DNA of 64,000 bases from Streptomyces sp. NBC_01717 (GTDB lineage Bacteria; Actinomycetota; Actinomycetes; Streptomycetales; Streptomycetaceae). The stretch lies in assembly GCF_036248255.1 (NCBI RefSeq), contig NZ_CP109178.1, positions 1,922,001 through 1,986,000 on the forward strand, written 5' to 3'. The first letter of the stretch is position 1. Each line of letters opens with the position of its first letter. Shown piece after piece: positions 52,741 through 62,968 of the stretch. The notes below the pieces were generated by a model, which was not told where the DNA came from, did no database searches, and saw only the letters and a list, made by a program, of their open reading frames with translations. The position numbers and the translations under genes are program-made.

Positions 52741-53781
52741 TCAGGAGGCCGCGTCCGGGGCGGTCCCGTCCTCCTCGACGAGGTGACACGAGACCTGCCG
52801 TCCGCCGGACAGCTCGCGCAGGGCCGGCACCTCGGTGCGGCAGCGGTCGGTGGCGAGCGGGCAGCGGGTGTGGAAGCGGCAGCCTGCCGGGGGATCGAGC
52901 GGGCTGGGCAGGTCGCCGTGGAGCACGATGCGCTCGCGGGAGCGCTGCTCGACCGGGTCGGGGACGGGCGCGGCGGAGAGCAGCGCCTGGGTGTAGGGGT
53001 GCTTCGGGGAGGCGAACAGTTCGGCGGTCGGGGCCTGTTCGACGATCTGCCCGAGGTACATCACGGCGATCCGGTCGGCGAGGAACTCGACGGCGGCCAG
53101 GTCGTGGGTGATGAACAGGCAGCCGAACCCGCGGTCGCGCTGCAGGTCGGCGAGCAGGTTGAGGACGGACGCCTGTACGGAGACGTCGAGCGCGGACGTC
53201 GGTTCGTCGGCGACCACCAGATCGGGGTCGCAGGAGAGCGCACGGGCGATGGAGATGCGCTGGCGCTGGCCGCCGGAGAGTTCGTGCGGATGCCGGTCGG
53301 CGTGCTCGGGGCGCAGGCCGACCTGGGCGAGGAGCTGCTCGACCCGGGCGCGCACCTCCTCGCCCCGGGCCTGGCGGTGCAGCTTGATCGGTTCGGCGAT
53401 GATCTGACCGATGGTCATGCGCGGGTCGAGCGAGGACGACGGGTCCTGGAAGACCAGGTGGAAGTCCTTGCGCAGGGGGCGCACGGCACGGCGCGAGAGG
53501 TGGGTGATGTCGGTGCCGTTGATGCGAACGGTGCCGCCGGTCGGTTCGTCGAGGCGTACGGCGCAGCGGCCGACGGTCGACTTGCCACTGCCGGACTCGC
53601 CGACGAGGCCGACGACCTCGCCGCGGCCGATGGTGATCGAGACGCCGTCGACGGCACGGACGGTGCCACCGCCGGAGGCATCGAAGTGCCGTTCCATGGC
53701 GGTGATTTCGAGCACCGGTACGTTCTGCCCGGCGGCTCCGTCGCTGCCGCGGGGTGCGGGGACCGTCTGTGCGGTGGTCAC
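52741..53781 (-). CDS. Peptide ABC transporter ATPase (DppF/OppF type)
   Basis: 346 residues: Walker [10 protein letters not shown], signature LSGGQRQR, Walker [15 protein letters not shown]-loop ITHD, and the oligopeptide-type C-terminal Cys segment ([14 protein letters not shown]) that may bind an Fe-S cluster in related proteins. GTG start overlaps the upstream ATPase stop (GTGA). It pairs with the DppD subunit. Confidence 0.94.
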   Translation of the reverse strand: MTTAQTVPAPRGSDGAAGQNVPVLEITAMERHFDASGGGTVRAVDGVSITIGRGEVVGLVGESGSGKSTVGRCAVRLDEPTGGTVRINGTDITHLSRRAVRPLRKDFHLVFQDPSSSLDPRMTIGQIIAEPIKLHRQARGEEVRARVEQLLAQVGLRPEHADRHPHELSGGQRQRISIARALSCDPDLVVADEPTSALDVSVQASVLNLLADLQRDRGFGCLFITHDLAAVEFLADRIAVMYLGQIVEQAPTAELFASPKHPYTQALLSAAPVPDPVEQRSRERIVLHGDLPSPLDPPAGCRFHTRCPLATDRCRTEVPALRELSGGRQVSCHLVEEDGTAPDAAS

Positions 53782-54869
53782 TCTCCGGCCTCCTGGTCAA
53801 GTGTGTCGGTCGTGTCGGGTGCGGGGGTGGTGTCCGCGGCGGCGTCGGCGCCATAGGGGTGCCAGCAGGCCGCCCGGTGGAGGGCGTCCGCGCCTGCCTT
53901 CGGGTCGATGGCCTTGAAGCCGGGCCGGCCACCGGTGCAGGTGTCGTCGGCGCGGCTGCACCGCGGGGCGAAGGTGCAGGCGTCCGGCTGGCTGTCGAGG
54001 CTCGGCACCAGGCCGGGGATCTCGGGCAGCCGCCGCTTGCCCTCGCCGCCGGGCCGCAGGACGGCGCCGAGCAGGCCTTGGGTGTACGGGTGTCGGGCGG
54101 AGGCGAACAGGTCGTGTACCGGCGCCTGTTCGACGGAGCGTCCGGCGTACATCACCAGCACCCGGTCGGCGGCGTCCGCCACCACGCCGAGGTCGTGGGT
54201 GACCAGGACGATCGCCGTGCCGAGCCGTTCACGCAGCGACTGGAGGACTTCGAGGATGCCGGCCTGCACGGTGACGTCGAGTGCGGTGGTCGGCTCGTCC
54301 GCGATGAGTACGGACGGGTCGCAGGCGACGGCGATCGCGATCATCACGCGCTGCCGCATGCCGCCGGAGAGCTGGTGCGGGTACTCGTCGATACGGCGCT
54401 GCGGGGCTGGGATGCCGACCAGTTCGAGGAGTTCGACGGCCCTCGCCCTGGCGTCCTTCCTGTTCAGCCCCTGGTGCCTGCGCAGCACCTCGCCGATCTG
54501 CCGGCCGATGGTGAGGACCGGGTTGAGCGAGGTCATCGGCTCCTGGAAGATCATCGCGATGTCCTTGCCGCGGACCTTCTGGAGCTCCTTCTCGTGGGCG
54601 CCGACCAGTTCCCGGCCGCCGAGCCTGATGGACCCGCCGACGTGCGCGGTCGGCGGCAGCAGGCCCATCACGGCCATGGAGGTGACGGACTTGCCGCACC
54701 CCGACTCCCCCACCACGGCGAGGACTTCGCCGGGGGCGAGGTCGTAGGAGACACCGTCGACGGCGTGCACGGTCCGGGTGTCGGAGCGGAACGACACCGA
54801 CAGGTCGCGGACGCTGAGGACCGGCTCACGCACCGGCTCCCGTACGGGTTCGAGGACGGTCTCGGTCAT
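53778..54869 (-). CDS. Peptide ABC transporter ATPase (DppD/OppD type)
   Basis: 363 residues: Walker [21 protein letters not shown]-loop, [12 protein letters not shown], Walker [14 protein letters not shown], and the C-terminal peptide-transporter domain with [12 protein letters not shown]. Begins with [11 protein letters not shown] repeats. Start overlaps the permease stop by 4 nt. Confidence 0.94.
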   Translation of the reverse strand: MTETVLEPVREPVREPVLSVRDLSVSFRSDTRTVHAVDGVSYDLAPGEVLAVVGESGCGKSVTSMAVMGLLPPTAHVGGSIRLGGRELVGAHEKELQKVRGKDIAMIFQEPMTSLNPVLTIGRQIGEVLRRHQGLNRKDARARAVELLELVGIPAPQRRIDEYPHQLSGGMRQRVMIAIAVACDPSVLIADEPTTALDVTVQAGILEVLQSLRERLGTAIVLVTHDLGVVADAADRVLVMYAGRSVEQAPVHDLFASARHPYTQGLLGAVLRPGGEGKRRLPEIPGLVPSLDSQPDACTFAPRCSRADDTCTGGRPGFKAIDPKAGADALHRAACWHPYGADAAADTTPAPDTTDTLDQEAGE

Positions 54870-55756
54870 CGGGTGCCTCCGCGGGGGTCGAGGACGTCAC
54901 GCAGTCCGTCGCCGAGCAGGTTGAAGGCCAGCGTCGCCGCGACGATCGCCAGGCCGGGGAAGACGGCGAGCCAGGGGGCGGGCGCCAGGAACGACTGGGC
55001 GCCGGAGAGCATCACGCCGAGCGACGGGGCGGGCGGCTGGACACCGAGCCCGAGGAAGCTGAGCAGCGCCTCGCCGATGATCGCGGCGGGGATGCCCACG
55101 GTCGCCTGCACGATGAGGGCCGACGTGGCGTTGGGCAGGATGTGCCGGAAGAGCACGGTGCCGTCGCCACCGCCGTTGGCGATGGCCGCGCCGACGTAGT
55201 CGACGTGCTTGAGCCGCAGGGTCTCGGCCCGGGTGATGCGGATGACTGCGGGGATCTGCGAGATGCCGATGGCGATGGTGGCGTTGGTCAGCGACGGGCC
55301 GAGGATCGCGGCCAGGCCGACGGCGAGCACCAGGAACGGGAACGCCAGCATGGTGTCGGTGAGCCGGGAGATGGTGCTGTCCGCGAACCGGCCGTAGTAG
55401 CCGCCGACCAGGCCGAGGGGTACGCCGATGACGAAGGCCAGCACGACGGCGACGAGTCCGACCTGCATGGAGGCGCGTGCCCCGTACACGATGCGGGAGA
55501 GCTGGTCACGTCCGAGGTCGTCGGTGCCGAGCCAGTGGGCCCAGCTGGGTTCGGCGAGTACGTTCCCGAAGTTCGGCTGGGCGGGGTCGTACGGGGCGAT
55601 CAGCGGCGCGAGGAGCGCGACGAGAACGAAGACGGCGGCGATGATGCCGCCGGTGAGGGCGAGCCGGTTCTTGCGCAGGGCACGGAGCCGGCCGCTGCTC
55701 GGCCGCTTCCTGGTGGCCTCTGGGGTGGTGGGGAGCGCTGTGGTCGCGGTGGTCAC
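54866..55756 (-). CDS. Peptide ABC transporter permease (DppC type)
   Basis: 296 residues from a GTG at 55756 (overlap GTGA with the upstream gene). Six membrane helices and the EAA loop (YVGAAIANGGGDGTVLFRHILPNA). N-terminal extension rich in Thr/Pro, then RLRALRKNRLALTGGIIAAVFVLVALLAPLIAPYDP typical of DppC. Pairs with DppB to form the channel. Confidence 0.94.
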   Translation of the reverse strand: MTTATTALPTTPEATRKRPSSGRLRALRKNRLALTGGIIAAVFVLVALLAPLIAPYDPAQPNFGNVLAEPSWAHWLGTDDLGRDQLSRIVYGARASMQVGLVAVVLAFVIGVPLGLVGGYYGRFADSTISRLTDTMLAFPFLVLAVGLAAILGPSLTNATIAIGISQIPAVIRITRAETLRLKHVDYVGAAIANGGGDGTVLFRHILPNATSALIVQATVGIPAAIIGEALLSFLGLGVQPPAPSLGVMLSGAQSFLAPAPWLAVFPGLAIVAATLAFNLLGDGLRDVLDPRGGTR

Positions 55757-56706
55757 CGGGCACCTCCGAGCCGGATGCGCGGGTCGATGACCGAATAGAC
55801 CACGTCGACCAGCAGATTGATGAGGATGTACGCGGCGGAGGTGCAGAGCACCACGGCCTGAAGTGTCGCGTAGTCGCGGGTGAAGACGGCGTCGATGGTG
55901 AGCTTGCCGAAGCCGGGCAGGACGAAGATCTGCTCGGTGACGACGGCGCCGGAGATCAGGTGGCCGAGCTGGAGGCCGAGGACGGTCACCACGGTGACGA
56001 GCGAGTTGCGCAGGGCGTGCCCGCCGACGACGGACCGCTTCGACAGCCCCTTGGCACGGGCGGTGCGGACGTAGTCGGCGGAGAGCGAGTCGAGCATCGC
56101 GGCCCGGGTCTGCCGCATCACGACGGCGGCGAGTCCGGAGCCGAGGACGATCGCGGGCAGCACCATGCGGCGCAGGTTGTCGATCGGGTCGGTGCCGAAC
56201 GGTACGTAGCCGGAGGCGGCGAACACCGGGACGGCGATGGCGAATCCGAGGACCAGCACGATGCCGAGCCAGAAGGTCGGCACGGAGAGGCCGATCAGCG
56301 CGATGACGTTGGCGAGCCATTCCTCCGGCTTGCCGCGCCGCACGGCGGCGACGACTCCGGCGCCGATACCGAGGACGACGGCGAGCAGCAGGGAGAGCGC
56401 CGCCAGTTCCAGGGTGACGGGCAGGGCCTGGCCGATGGCGTCGGCGACCGGGAGTCCGGTACGGGAGGAGGTGCCGAGGTCGCCGGTGAGGGCGTGGCCG
56501 ATGAACCGTCCGTACTGCACGACGATGTTGTCGTTGAGCCCGTACGCCTCGCGGATCGCGGCGAGTGCCTCGGGGCTGCGTTCCTCGCCGGCGAGGGCGA
56601 GCGCCGGGTCGCCGGGCAGGGCCCGGATTCCGGCGAACACCACGATGGAGACGAGGAAGAGCGTGATGAGGGACTGACGAAGGCGCGTCAGCAGGTATTT
56701 CGTCAT
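55753..56706 (-). CDS. Peptide ABC transporter permease (DppB type)
   Basis: 317 residues: MTKYLLTRLRQSLITLFLVSIVVFAGIRALPGDPA is the DppB start; EAA loop at YVRTARAKGLSKRSVVGGHALRNS. Six membrane helices. Start overlaps the lipoprotein stop by 4 nt (ATGA). Confidence 0.94.
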   Translation of the reverse strand: MTKYLLTRLRQSLITLFLVSIVVFAGIRALPGDPALALAGEERSPEALAAIREAYGLNDNIVVQYGRFIGHALTGDLGTSSRTGLPVADAIGQALPVTLELAALSLLLAVVLGIGAGVVAAVRRGKPEEWLANVIALIGLSVPTFWLGIVLVLGFAIAVPVFAASGYVPFGTDPIDNLRRMVLPAIVLGSGLAAVVMRQTRAAMLDSLSADYVRTARAKGLSKRSVVGGHALRNSLVTVVTVLGLQLGHLISGAVVTEQIFVLPGFGKLTIDAVFTRDYATLQAVVLCTSAAYILINLLVDVVYSVIDPRIRLGGAR

Positions 56707-58310
56707 CGGGTGTACCCCGCAGTCTTGACCCGGACCAGACCGTCGCCGTAGACGCGGATGCCCGCGACGGACTTGGTGGCGACGACGTAGTTCTTCTGCC
56801 GGTAGAGGTAGATCATCGTGTGGGCGTCCTGAACGCGCCGGGTCAGCTCGTTGTAGATCTTGGTGCGCCGGGCCGGGTCGGCCACGGCGCGGCCCTCATC
56901 GATCAGCCGGTCGATCTCGGGGTCGCCGAGGCCGTAGGCGTTCATGGCGCCTGCTGTCTTGAGGAAGTTGGAGACGTTGCCGTCCGGGTCGAGCCGTCCC
57001 GACCAGCCGCTGGTGAAGACGTCGTAGTGCCCGGCGTCGGTCTCCGAGAGCATGGTGGCGTACTCGGTGGGCCGCAGGGAGAGGTCGAAGCCGGCCTCCT
57101 TGACCATGGCCTGGAGGACCTGCCCGACGCGCCCCTGTTCGGGGGTGGTGGAGGTCTTCAGCTCGATCTTCACCGGGGTCTTCACCCCGGCCTCCTTCAG
57201 CAGCTTCTTCGCCTTGGCGACATCACGCCTCGGACAGTCCTGGGGCTTGATGCCGGGGGCGATGGCGGACTGCGGGGAGATCGGGCTGCAGGCCGGCTCG
57301 TACATACCCTGGAAGACGACCTTGTTGAGGGTCTCGCGGTCGATGGCGAGCTCGAACGCCTCACGGACCCGAACGTCCCGGGCCATCGGGGTGTCGAGCT
57401 TGCCCGGCTTCTTGCCGAGGCCGTGCACATTGCCGACGTTGAGTCCGATGCCCTGGTAGCCGAGCGACGGCGAGTTGAAGAGCTGGAGTTTGGGCTCGGT
57501 CAGCGCGCTCTGGACGTCGATGGGGCCCATCTGGTCGCCGACCTGGAGGTCGCCGGAGCGCAGATTGGCGAGCCGGACGTTGCCGTCGGGGATCGGCTTG
57601 TAGACGACCCCGTCGAGGTGGACCTTGTCCGCGTCGTAGTAGTTGGGGTCCTTCTTCAGCACGATCCGGTCGCCGCCGACCCGCTCGACGAACCGGAACG
57701 GTCCGACGCAGGACGGGTGGTTCGTGAAGTTCTTCCCGTACTTCTTGAGCGCGGTCGGTGACATCACCATCCCGGCCCGGTCGGCGAGCACACCGGTGAG
57801 CGGGACGTACGGGTGGTCGAGTTCCATCCGTACGGTGTACGGGCCGGTGGCACGGACGGACTTGACCGGGGCGAGTTCGGTGCCGCGCGCGGATCCGGGC
57901 AGATCGCGGTGGCGCAGCAGCGAAGTGACGACGGCGTCGGCATCGAGCCTGGTGCCGTCGCTGAATTTCAGGTCGTGGCGCAGCCGGACGGTGACGGTGC
58001 GACCGTCGGCCGAGGTGGCGGGCAGTGCGGCGGCGAGCTGCGGCACGACCGCGCCGTCCTCGTCGATGTCGTAGAGCTTCTCGCACATGCCCGCGAAGAC
58101 CGTGCGGCCGACGAGGGTCTGGGCCAGGGTGGGGTCGAGTTTGTCCGGGTCGGAGTTGAGAGCAACGGTGAGTGTCCCGCCGTCGCGTACGGACCGTTCA
58201 TCGGTTTTCCGCACACCGCCGACCTCGGTCGCCGAGGACTGCAACGACGCGCAGCCCGAGGTGAGGGACACCAATGCAACTGCCACCAGGGCAACCGCTT
58301 GTCGGCGCAC
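56703..58310 (-). CDS. Family-5 peptide-binding lipoprotein of the ABC importer
   Basis: 535 residues from a GTG with AGGAGG ahead. Lipobox LTSGC (C20) after a short signal peptide. SBP_bac_5 features: GGTLTVALNSDPDKLDPTLAQTLVGRTVFAGMCEKLYDID, LRHDLKFSDGTRLDADAVVTSLLRHRD, and FTSGWSGRLDPDGNVSNFL. It captures oligo/dipeptides (the family also takes glutathione or nickel) outside the cell. First gene of the operon. Confidence 0.93.
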   Translation of the reverse strand: MRRQAVALVAVALVSLTSGCASLQSSATEVGGVRKTDERSVRDGGTLTVALNSDPDKLDPTLAQTLVGRTVFAGMCEKLYDIDEDGAVVPQLAAALPATSADGRTVTVRLRHDLKFSDGTRLDADAVVTSLLRHRDLPGSARGTELAPVKSVRATGPYTVRMELDHPYVPLTGVLADRAGMVMSPTALKKYGKNFTNHPSCVGPFRFVERVGGDRIVLKKDPNYYDADKVHLDGVVYKPIPDGNVRLANLRSGDLQVGDQMGPIDVQSALTEPKLQLFNSPSLGYQGIGLNVGNVHGLGKKPGKLDTPMARDVRVREAFELAIDRETLNKVVFQGMYEPACSPISPQSAIAPGIKPQDCPRRDVAKAKKLLKEAGVKTPVKIELKTSTTPEQGRVGQVLQAMVKEAGFDLSLRPTEYATMLSETDAGHYDVFTSGWSGRLDPDGNVSNFLKTAGAMNAYGLGDPEIDRLIDEGRAVADPARRTKIYNELTRRVQDAHTMIYLYRQKNYVVATKSVAGIRVYGDGLVRVKTAGYTR

Positions 58311-58450
58311 GAGGGCCTACCTCCTGCCAGAGGGTGATCAAGGAATATCGCCGACCGTATTTCGCATACAGTCCGCAGGGCAAGGGGGGTGTCCACATAG
58401 CGGACGGTTTTCGCTGACGATCGAATAACGAAAGGTGTAGGACACACACG

Positions 58451-58507
58451 GGCCGGGCGGATTGACCTGGATGCCCTGTTACGACATCGAGGTCAGTCCG
58501 CCCGGCC
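58451..58507 (-). terminator. 18-bp hairpin after the alpha-mannosidase gene
   Basis: GGCCGGGCGGATTGACCT at 58451-58468 pairs with 58490-58507 with one G-U pair and a 21-nt loop, 53 bp past the mannosidase stop, separating the mannoside and peptide operons. Confidence 0.75.
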
Positions 58508-58559
58508 TGTTTCCACCGGTCCGTCGGGGCCCGGCCGCCCCGCTCCGTCCCGGCCCGGC

Positions 58560-61500
58560 TCAGCGGCGCGTCAGACGGACCGTGACCAGCTCGAACGGGC
58601 GCAGCGACAGCTGTACGCCGCCGTCCACCCGCACCGGCGCGTTCCCCTCGGCGAGCGGCCGCTCCAGCAGATCGGTCAGCTTCGGATCGGCGAACTCGAA
58701 GCCGGTGCCGAGCCGGACCCTGGCACGGCCGCCCGTCGACTCGTAGAGCCGTACGACGACATCGCCGCTCGCGTCGTCCGCCAGCTTCACCGCGCTGACC
58801 ACGACCGCGTCGTTGTCGACGGTCACCAGCGGTGCCACCACACGGTCGCCGGTGACCCGGCGCTCCGGCAGGTTGATCCTGAAGCCCTCACGGACCGCGT
58901 CACCGATCGCGGCGCCCGGCGCGAGCGCGTGGCGGAAGCGGTGCACGCCCTGGTCGGTCTCCGGGTCGGGGAAGCGCGGGGCGCGCAGCAGCGAGACCCG
59001 GACGGTGGTGGTCGTCCCGGCGGTCGAGTCGCGTACGGTACGGGTCACGTCGTGGCCGTACGTCGAGTCGTTGACGAGCGCGACGCCCCAGCCCGGCTCC
59101 TCCAGGTGGACGAAGCGGTGGTTGCAGGCCTCGAACTTGGCGGCCTCCCAGCTGGTGTTGGTGTGGGTGGCCCGGTAGAAGTGCCCGAACTGCGTCTCGG
59201 AGGCGTACCGCTCGGCGTGGATGTCCAGCGGGAACGCGGCCTTCAGGAACTTCTCCGTCTCGTGCCAGTCGACCTCGGTGTCGATGTCGAGCCGCTTGGC
59301 GCCCGGGGCGAGCGTCAGCACCTGGGTGACCTGGGAGTCGCCGAAGCTGCGGACGATACGGACGCCGACCGCGCCCTCGTCCTCGACGGGGGTGAGCTCG
59401 TCGAGCTCCGTCAGATCCGTGACGGTGTTGCGGTAGAACGCGTCGACGTCCCAGGCGTCCCACATGTTCGGGAAGTCGGGGTGGATCTGCAGGAGGTTCG
59501 CGGCCTGCCCGGGCGCCACGGTCTCGCGCTCGGCACCGATGTCGTACGCCGACACCACCAGACCGCGGCCGTCGATCTCCACCTGGAGCAGGCCGTTGTC
59601 GAGTACGTAGCCGCCGGCCTCGCGCGGTGCGAGCCGGCCGGGGCTGCCGAGCGTGACCGCCCCGGCGCCACCGGCCGGAACCCCGCCGCGGGTGTGCGGC
59701 GCGGAGTTGAAGACAAGCAGTTCCCCCGATGCGGGGTCGCCCGCCAGGGCGCGCTGTGCGGCGGCGACGATGCCGTTCAGTTCGTCGGCGACGGCCGCGT
59801 ACGTCTTCTCGGCCTCACGGTGCACCCAGGCGATCGACGAACCGGGCAGGATGTCGTGGAACTGATGCAGCAGCACCGTCTTCCAGATCCGGTCCAGCTC
59901 CGCGTACGGGTAGGGGAACCCGTTGCGCACCGCGGCGGTGGCGGCCCACAGCTCGGCCTCGCGCAGCAGGTGCTCGCTGCGCCGGTTGCCCTGTTTGGTC
60001 CTCGCCTGACTGGTGAGGGTGGCGCGGTGCAGCTCCAGGTAGAGCTCGCCGACCCACACCGGGGCGTTCGGGTACTCCGCCTCCGCCTTGGTGAAGAACT
60101 CGGCGGGCGTCTCCCAGGTCACGGTGGCCGACCCTTCGAGGCTGCGCATCCTGGCCGCCTTCGCGACCATCTCACGCGTGGTGCCGCCGCCTCCGTCACC
60201 CCAGCCGGTCGGCGCGAGGGAGTGCCGGGCGACGCCCTTGTCCTTGAAGTTCTTCGCCGCGTGGGCGATCTCGCTGCCCTTCATCGAGCAGTTGTAGGTG
60301 TCGACGGGCGGGAAGTGGGTGAAGATCCGGGTGCCGTCGATGCCTTCCCACTGGAAGGTGTGGTGCGGGAACTTGTTGGTCTGGCTCCACGAGATCTTCT
60401 GGGTGAGCAGCCACTTGGAGCCTGCGGCCTTGATGATCTGCGGCAGACCGGCGGCGAAGCCGAAGGTGTCGGGCAGCCATGCCTCGTCGTTCTCGACACC
60501 GAACTCGTCGAGGAAGAACCGCTTCCCGTGCACGAACTGACGGGCCATCGCCTCGGAGCCCGGCATGTTCGTGTCGGACTCGACCCACATGCCGCCGGAC
60601 GGCACGAACCGTCCGTCCGACACGGCCTTCTTGACCTTGGCGTAGACCTCGGGGCGGTGCTCCTTGATCCAGGCGAACTGCTGGGCCTGCGACATCGCGA
60701 AGACGAAGTCGGGTTCGTCCTCCAGCAGGGCCGTCATGTTGGAGGTCGTACGGGCGACCTTGCGGACCGTCTCACGCAGCGGCCACAGCCAGGCGGAGTC
60801 GATGTGCGCGTGACCGACGGCGCTGATCCGGTGGGCGGACGGCTCGGCGGGTGCCGCGAGCACCGTGGCCAGCTCGGCGCGGGCGGCGGCCGCGGTGCCG
60901 TTCACGTCCTGCAGGTCGACCCTGTCGAGAGCGCGGCCGACGGCACGCAGGACGTCCCAGCGGCGGGCGCCCTCGACCGGAAGTTCCGCCATGAGTTCGC
61001 CGAGCACCTCCAGGTCCTGGACGAGGTTCCACACGTTCTCGTCGAAGACCGCGAGGTCCATCCGGGCGAGGGTGTACTGCGGTTCGCTGCCCGCGGTCTC
61101 CTTGTCACCGAGCTGCGTCGGCAGAAAGGGGTGGTAGTCGAGTATGACCGGATTGGAGGCGGCCTCGATGTGCAGCAGCACGTCCTCGCCGCCCGCGACC
61201 GGGGCGCCGATGCGCACCCACTGATTGCGCGGGTTGAGGCCCTTCACCGGGGTGCCGTCGGGCCGGTGGACCAGGCCTTCGCACTGGAAGCCGGGCATGT
61301 TCTCGTCGAAGCCGAGGTCGAGGAGCGCCTCGACGGTGCGGCCCGCCCATGCCTGCGGGACGGTTCCGGAGACCCGGAACCAACTGGTGCCCCAGGGCGC
61401 GCCCCACCGGTCGCCGACCGCGATGGGTACGGTCGGGGCCGCGAGGCCCTCGGCGACGGGGACTGGCTCACCGGGCGCCGTCCAGACGGCGACGTCCAGC

Positions 61501-61589
61501 GGTACGGACTCCGGGTGGACGGCGGGCCGGATGCGCTCGTCGAGTACGCGCTTCAGGCGCGCTTCGACCAGAGTGCGGTCGTCATGCAT
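58560..61589 (-). CDS. GH38 alpha-mannosidase
   Basis: 1009 residues, the usual size, no signal peptide. Zinc-site HAHIDSAWLW (H260, H262, D264), nucleophile D374 in WLPDTFGFAAGLPQI, and the long C-terminal beta-domains (ETQFGHFYRATHTNTSWEAAKFEACNHRFVHL). It trims alpha-mannose from imported oligosaccharides in the cytosol (retaining mechanism). It follows the GH5-like gene by 72 nt. Confidence 0.94.
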   Translation of the reverse strand: MHDDRTLVEARLKRVLDERIRPAVHPESVPLDVAVWTAPGEPVPVAEGLAAPTVPIAVGDRWGAPWGTSWFRVSGTVPQAWAGRTVEALLDLGFDENMPGFQCEGLVHRPDGTPVKGLNPRNQWVRIGAPVAGGEDVLLHIEAASNPVILDYHPFLPTQLGDKETAGSEPQYTLARMDLAVFDENVWNLVQDLEVLGELMAELPVEGARRWDVLRAVGRALDRVDLQDVNGTAAAARAELATVLAAPAEPSAHRISAVGHAHIDSAWLWPLRETVRKVARTTSNMTALLEDEPDFVFAMSQAQQFAWIKEHRPEVYAKVKKAVSDGRFVPSGGMWVESDTNMPGSEAMARQFVHGKRFFLDEFGVENDEAWLPDTFGFAAGLPQIIKAAGSKWLLTQKISWSQTNKFPHHTFQWEGIDGTRIFTHFPPVDTYNCSMKGSEIAHAAKNFKDKGVARHSLAPTGWGDGGGGTTREMVAKAARMRSLEGSATVTWETPAEFFTKAEAEYPNAPVWVGELYLELHRATLTSQARTKQGNRRSEHLLREAELWAATAAVRNGFPYPYAELDRIWKTVLLHQFHDILPGSSIAWVHREAEKTYAAVADELNGIVAAAQRALAGDPASGELLVFNSAPHTRGGVPAGGAGAVTLGSPGRLAPREAGGYVLDNGLLQVEIDGRGLVVSAYDIGAERETVAPGQAANLLQIHPDFPNMWDAWDVDAFYRNTVTDLTELDELTPVEDEGAVGVRIVRSFGDSQVTQVLTLAPGAKRLDIDTEVDWHETEKFLKAAFPLDIHAERYASETQFGHFYRATHTNTSWEAAKFEACNHRFVHLEEPGWGVALVNDSTYGHDVTRTVRDSTAGTTTTVRVSLLRAPRFPDPETDQGVHRFRHALAPGAAIGDAVREGFRINLPERRVTGDRVVAPLVTVDNDAVVVSAVKLADDASGDVVVRLYESTGGRARVRLGTGFEFADPKLTDLLERPLAEGNAPVRVDGGVQLSLRPFELVTVRLTRR

Positions 61590-61661
61590 GAGGGTGACTC
61601 CGTGGTGGGTTGAGTGCGGGTCCTGTTGTGTGAGCGGGTCCGGTTGCGTGGCCGGTGTGCG

Positions 61662-62915
61662 TCAGCGGACCTGATCCGGGGTGAGGACGTCGGTGATCCC
61701 GCGGGCGGCCAGGTGTTCCTGGTTCCCGGCCCGGCTCGCGAGGACGGCGGTGGGCCGGGCCCCGTCCGCGGTGAGCCGGGCGAACGCCTCGAAGAACGCG
61801 CCACCGGGGGCGCATGTGGAGCGCCGGGGCGCGGTGTCGTCGTCTCCGGTGTCGACGACGAGTGCGGTGGTGCGGGGCGCCGGGCGGTACTCGGTGCCCC
61901 GCCGGTCCGCGACGATCCCGGCGATGGCCTCGCCGGCCGGCTTGACCTGCCGGTCGTTGGTCAACAGGCCGAGGCTGTACTCGAGTTCGGGGAAGTCGGC
62001 CAGCGACCGGGACACGTCGTGGGAGCACCACCAGGTGACGCCCCACACGTCCTCGCAGTCCAGTGCGTTCACCACGGTCGCCTCGGTGAACGCGGCCGCG
62101 TGCTCGGCGGGAACGAGCGGCGCCGGAGCACCGACCTCCTGCAGCCAGACGGGCCGGTGCGGGTCGGTGGCCCACGCCTTGGACAGTTCGATCAGATACG
62201 CGGCGTGGTGCTCGGTGGCGGTCCCGGTGCGGCCGTGTCGTTGGGCGGTGCCGTTGAAGACCCAGGAGTGCACGGCGGTGACCGCGCCGATCCGGGCCGC
62301 GTGGGCGGGCGTGAACGCGTGGTCGTCCTGATACCAGGCGGCGTCGTACTCGGCGTGCAGATGGAGCCTGCCAGGCGCTCCCTCCTCGCAGGCGTCGAGC
62401 AGGGTGCGCAGCCAACGGCCCGCCTGTTCGGGGGTGATGGTGTCCGGGTCGGGGTGCGGGGGGCCGGAGAACTGATTGATCTCGTTGCCCAGGGTCATAC
62501 CGAGGAAGTTGGGCCGGTCGGCGAGGGCCGCGGCGAGCGTACGCAGGTATTCGGCCTGGCCCGCCACCACGTCCGGGTCGGTGAAGATGTTGCGCCGGTG
62601 CCAGGTCTGCGTCCACGCGGGCAGGAAGTCGAAGCTCGACAGGTGGCCCTGCAGTCCGTCCACGTTGACGTCGAGGCCGCGCTCGGCCGCGGCGTCGGCG
62701 AGCTGGACGAGCTGCTCGACGGCGCGCGGCCGGATCAGGGTGCGGTTGGGCTGGAAGAGCGGCCAGAGCGGGAAGACCCGGATGTGGTCGAGGCCGAGGC
62801 CGGCGATCGAGTCCAGGTCGGCGCGTACGGCGTCGAGGTCGAAGTCCAGCCAGTGGTGGAACCAGCCCTGGCTGGGTGTGTAGTTGACGCCGAAGCGCAG
62901 CGGGGAGTGAGGCAT
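61662..62915 (-). CDS. GH5-like glycoside hydrolase, no signal peptide
   Basis: 417 residues from ATG 62915 (GGCATACGG context; weak ribosome site). A TIM barrel with FGVNYTPSQGWFHHWLDFD start, acid/base E145 in LGNEINQF and nucleophile candidate E260 in VWLQEVGAP, the arrangement of clan GH-A. HSWVFNG and WGVTWWCSHDVSR are barrel-end motifs; WW near the active site fits GH5 mannanase/cellulase relatives. Cytosolic location is unusual for the family, so it probably acts on imported beta-linked oligosaccharides. Lies between a sugar permease and the alpha-mannosidase. Confidence 0.83.
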   Translation of the reverse strand: MPHSPLRFGVNYTPSQGWFHHWLDFDLDAVRADLDSIAGLGLDHIRVFPLWPLFQPNRTLIRPRAVEQLVQLADAAAERGLDVNVDGLQGHLSSFDFLPAWTQTWHRRNIFTDPDVVAGQAEYLRTLAAALADRPNFLGMTLGNEINQFSGPPHPDPDTITPEQAGRWLRTLLDACEEGAPGRLHLHAEYDAAWYQDDHAFTPAHAARIGAVTAVHSWVFNGTAQRHGRTGTATEHHAAYLIELSKAWATDPHRPVWLQEVGAPAPLVPAEHAAAFTEATVVNALDCEDVWGVTWWCSHDVSRSLADFPELEYSLGLLTNDRQVKPAGEAIAGIVADRRGTEYRPAPRTTALVVDTGDDDTAPRRSTCAPGGAFFEAFARLTADGARPTAVLASRAGNQEHLAARGITDVLTPDQVR

Positions 62916-62968
62916 ACGGTACGGGTGTCCTGGTTCTGTGGTGCGAAGGGGTGGGCAAGGCGGGGCGG

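Noticed and set aside
50829..58310. Nickel or opine importer identity for the ABC operon
   Set aside because: No nickel-binding or opine-enzyme neighbours; the binding-protein and paired ATPase features are generic for peptides and GGT is the only metabolic neighbour.
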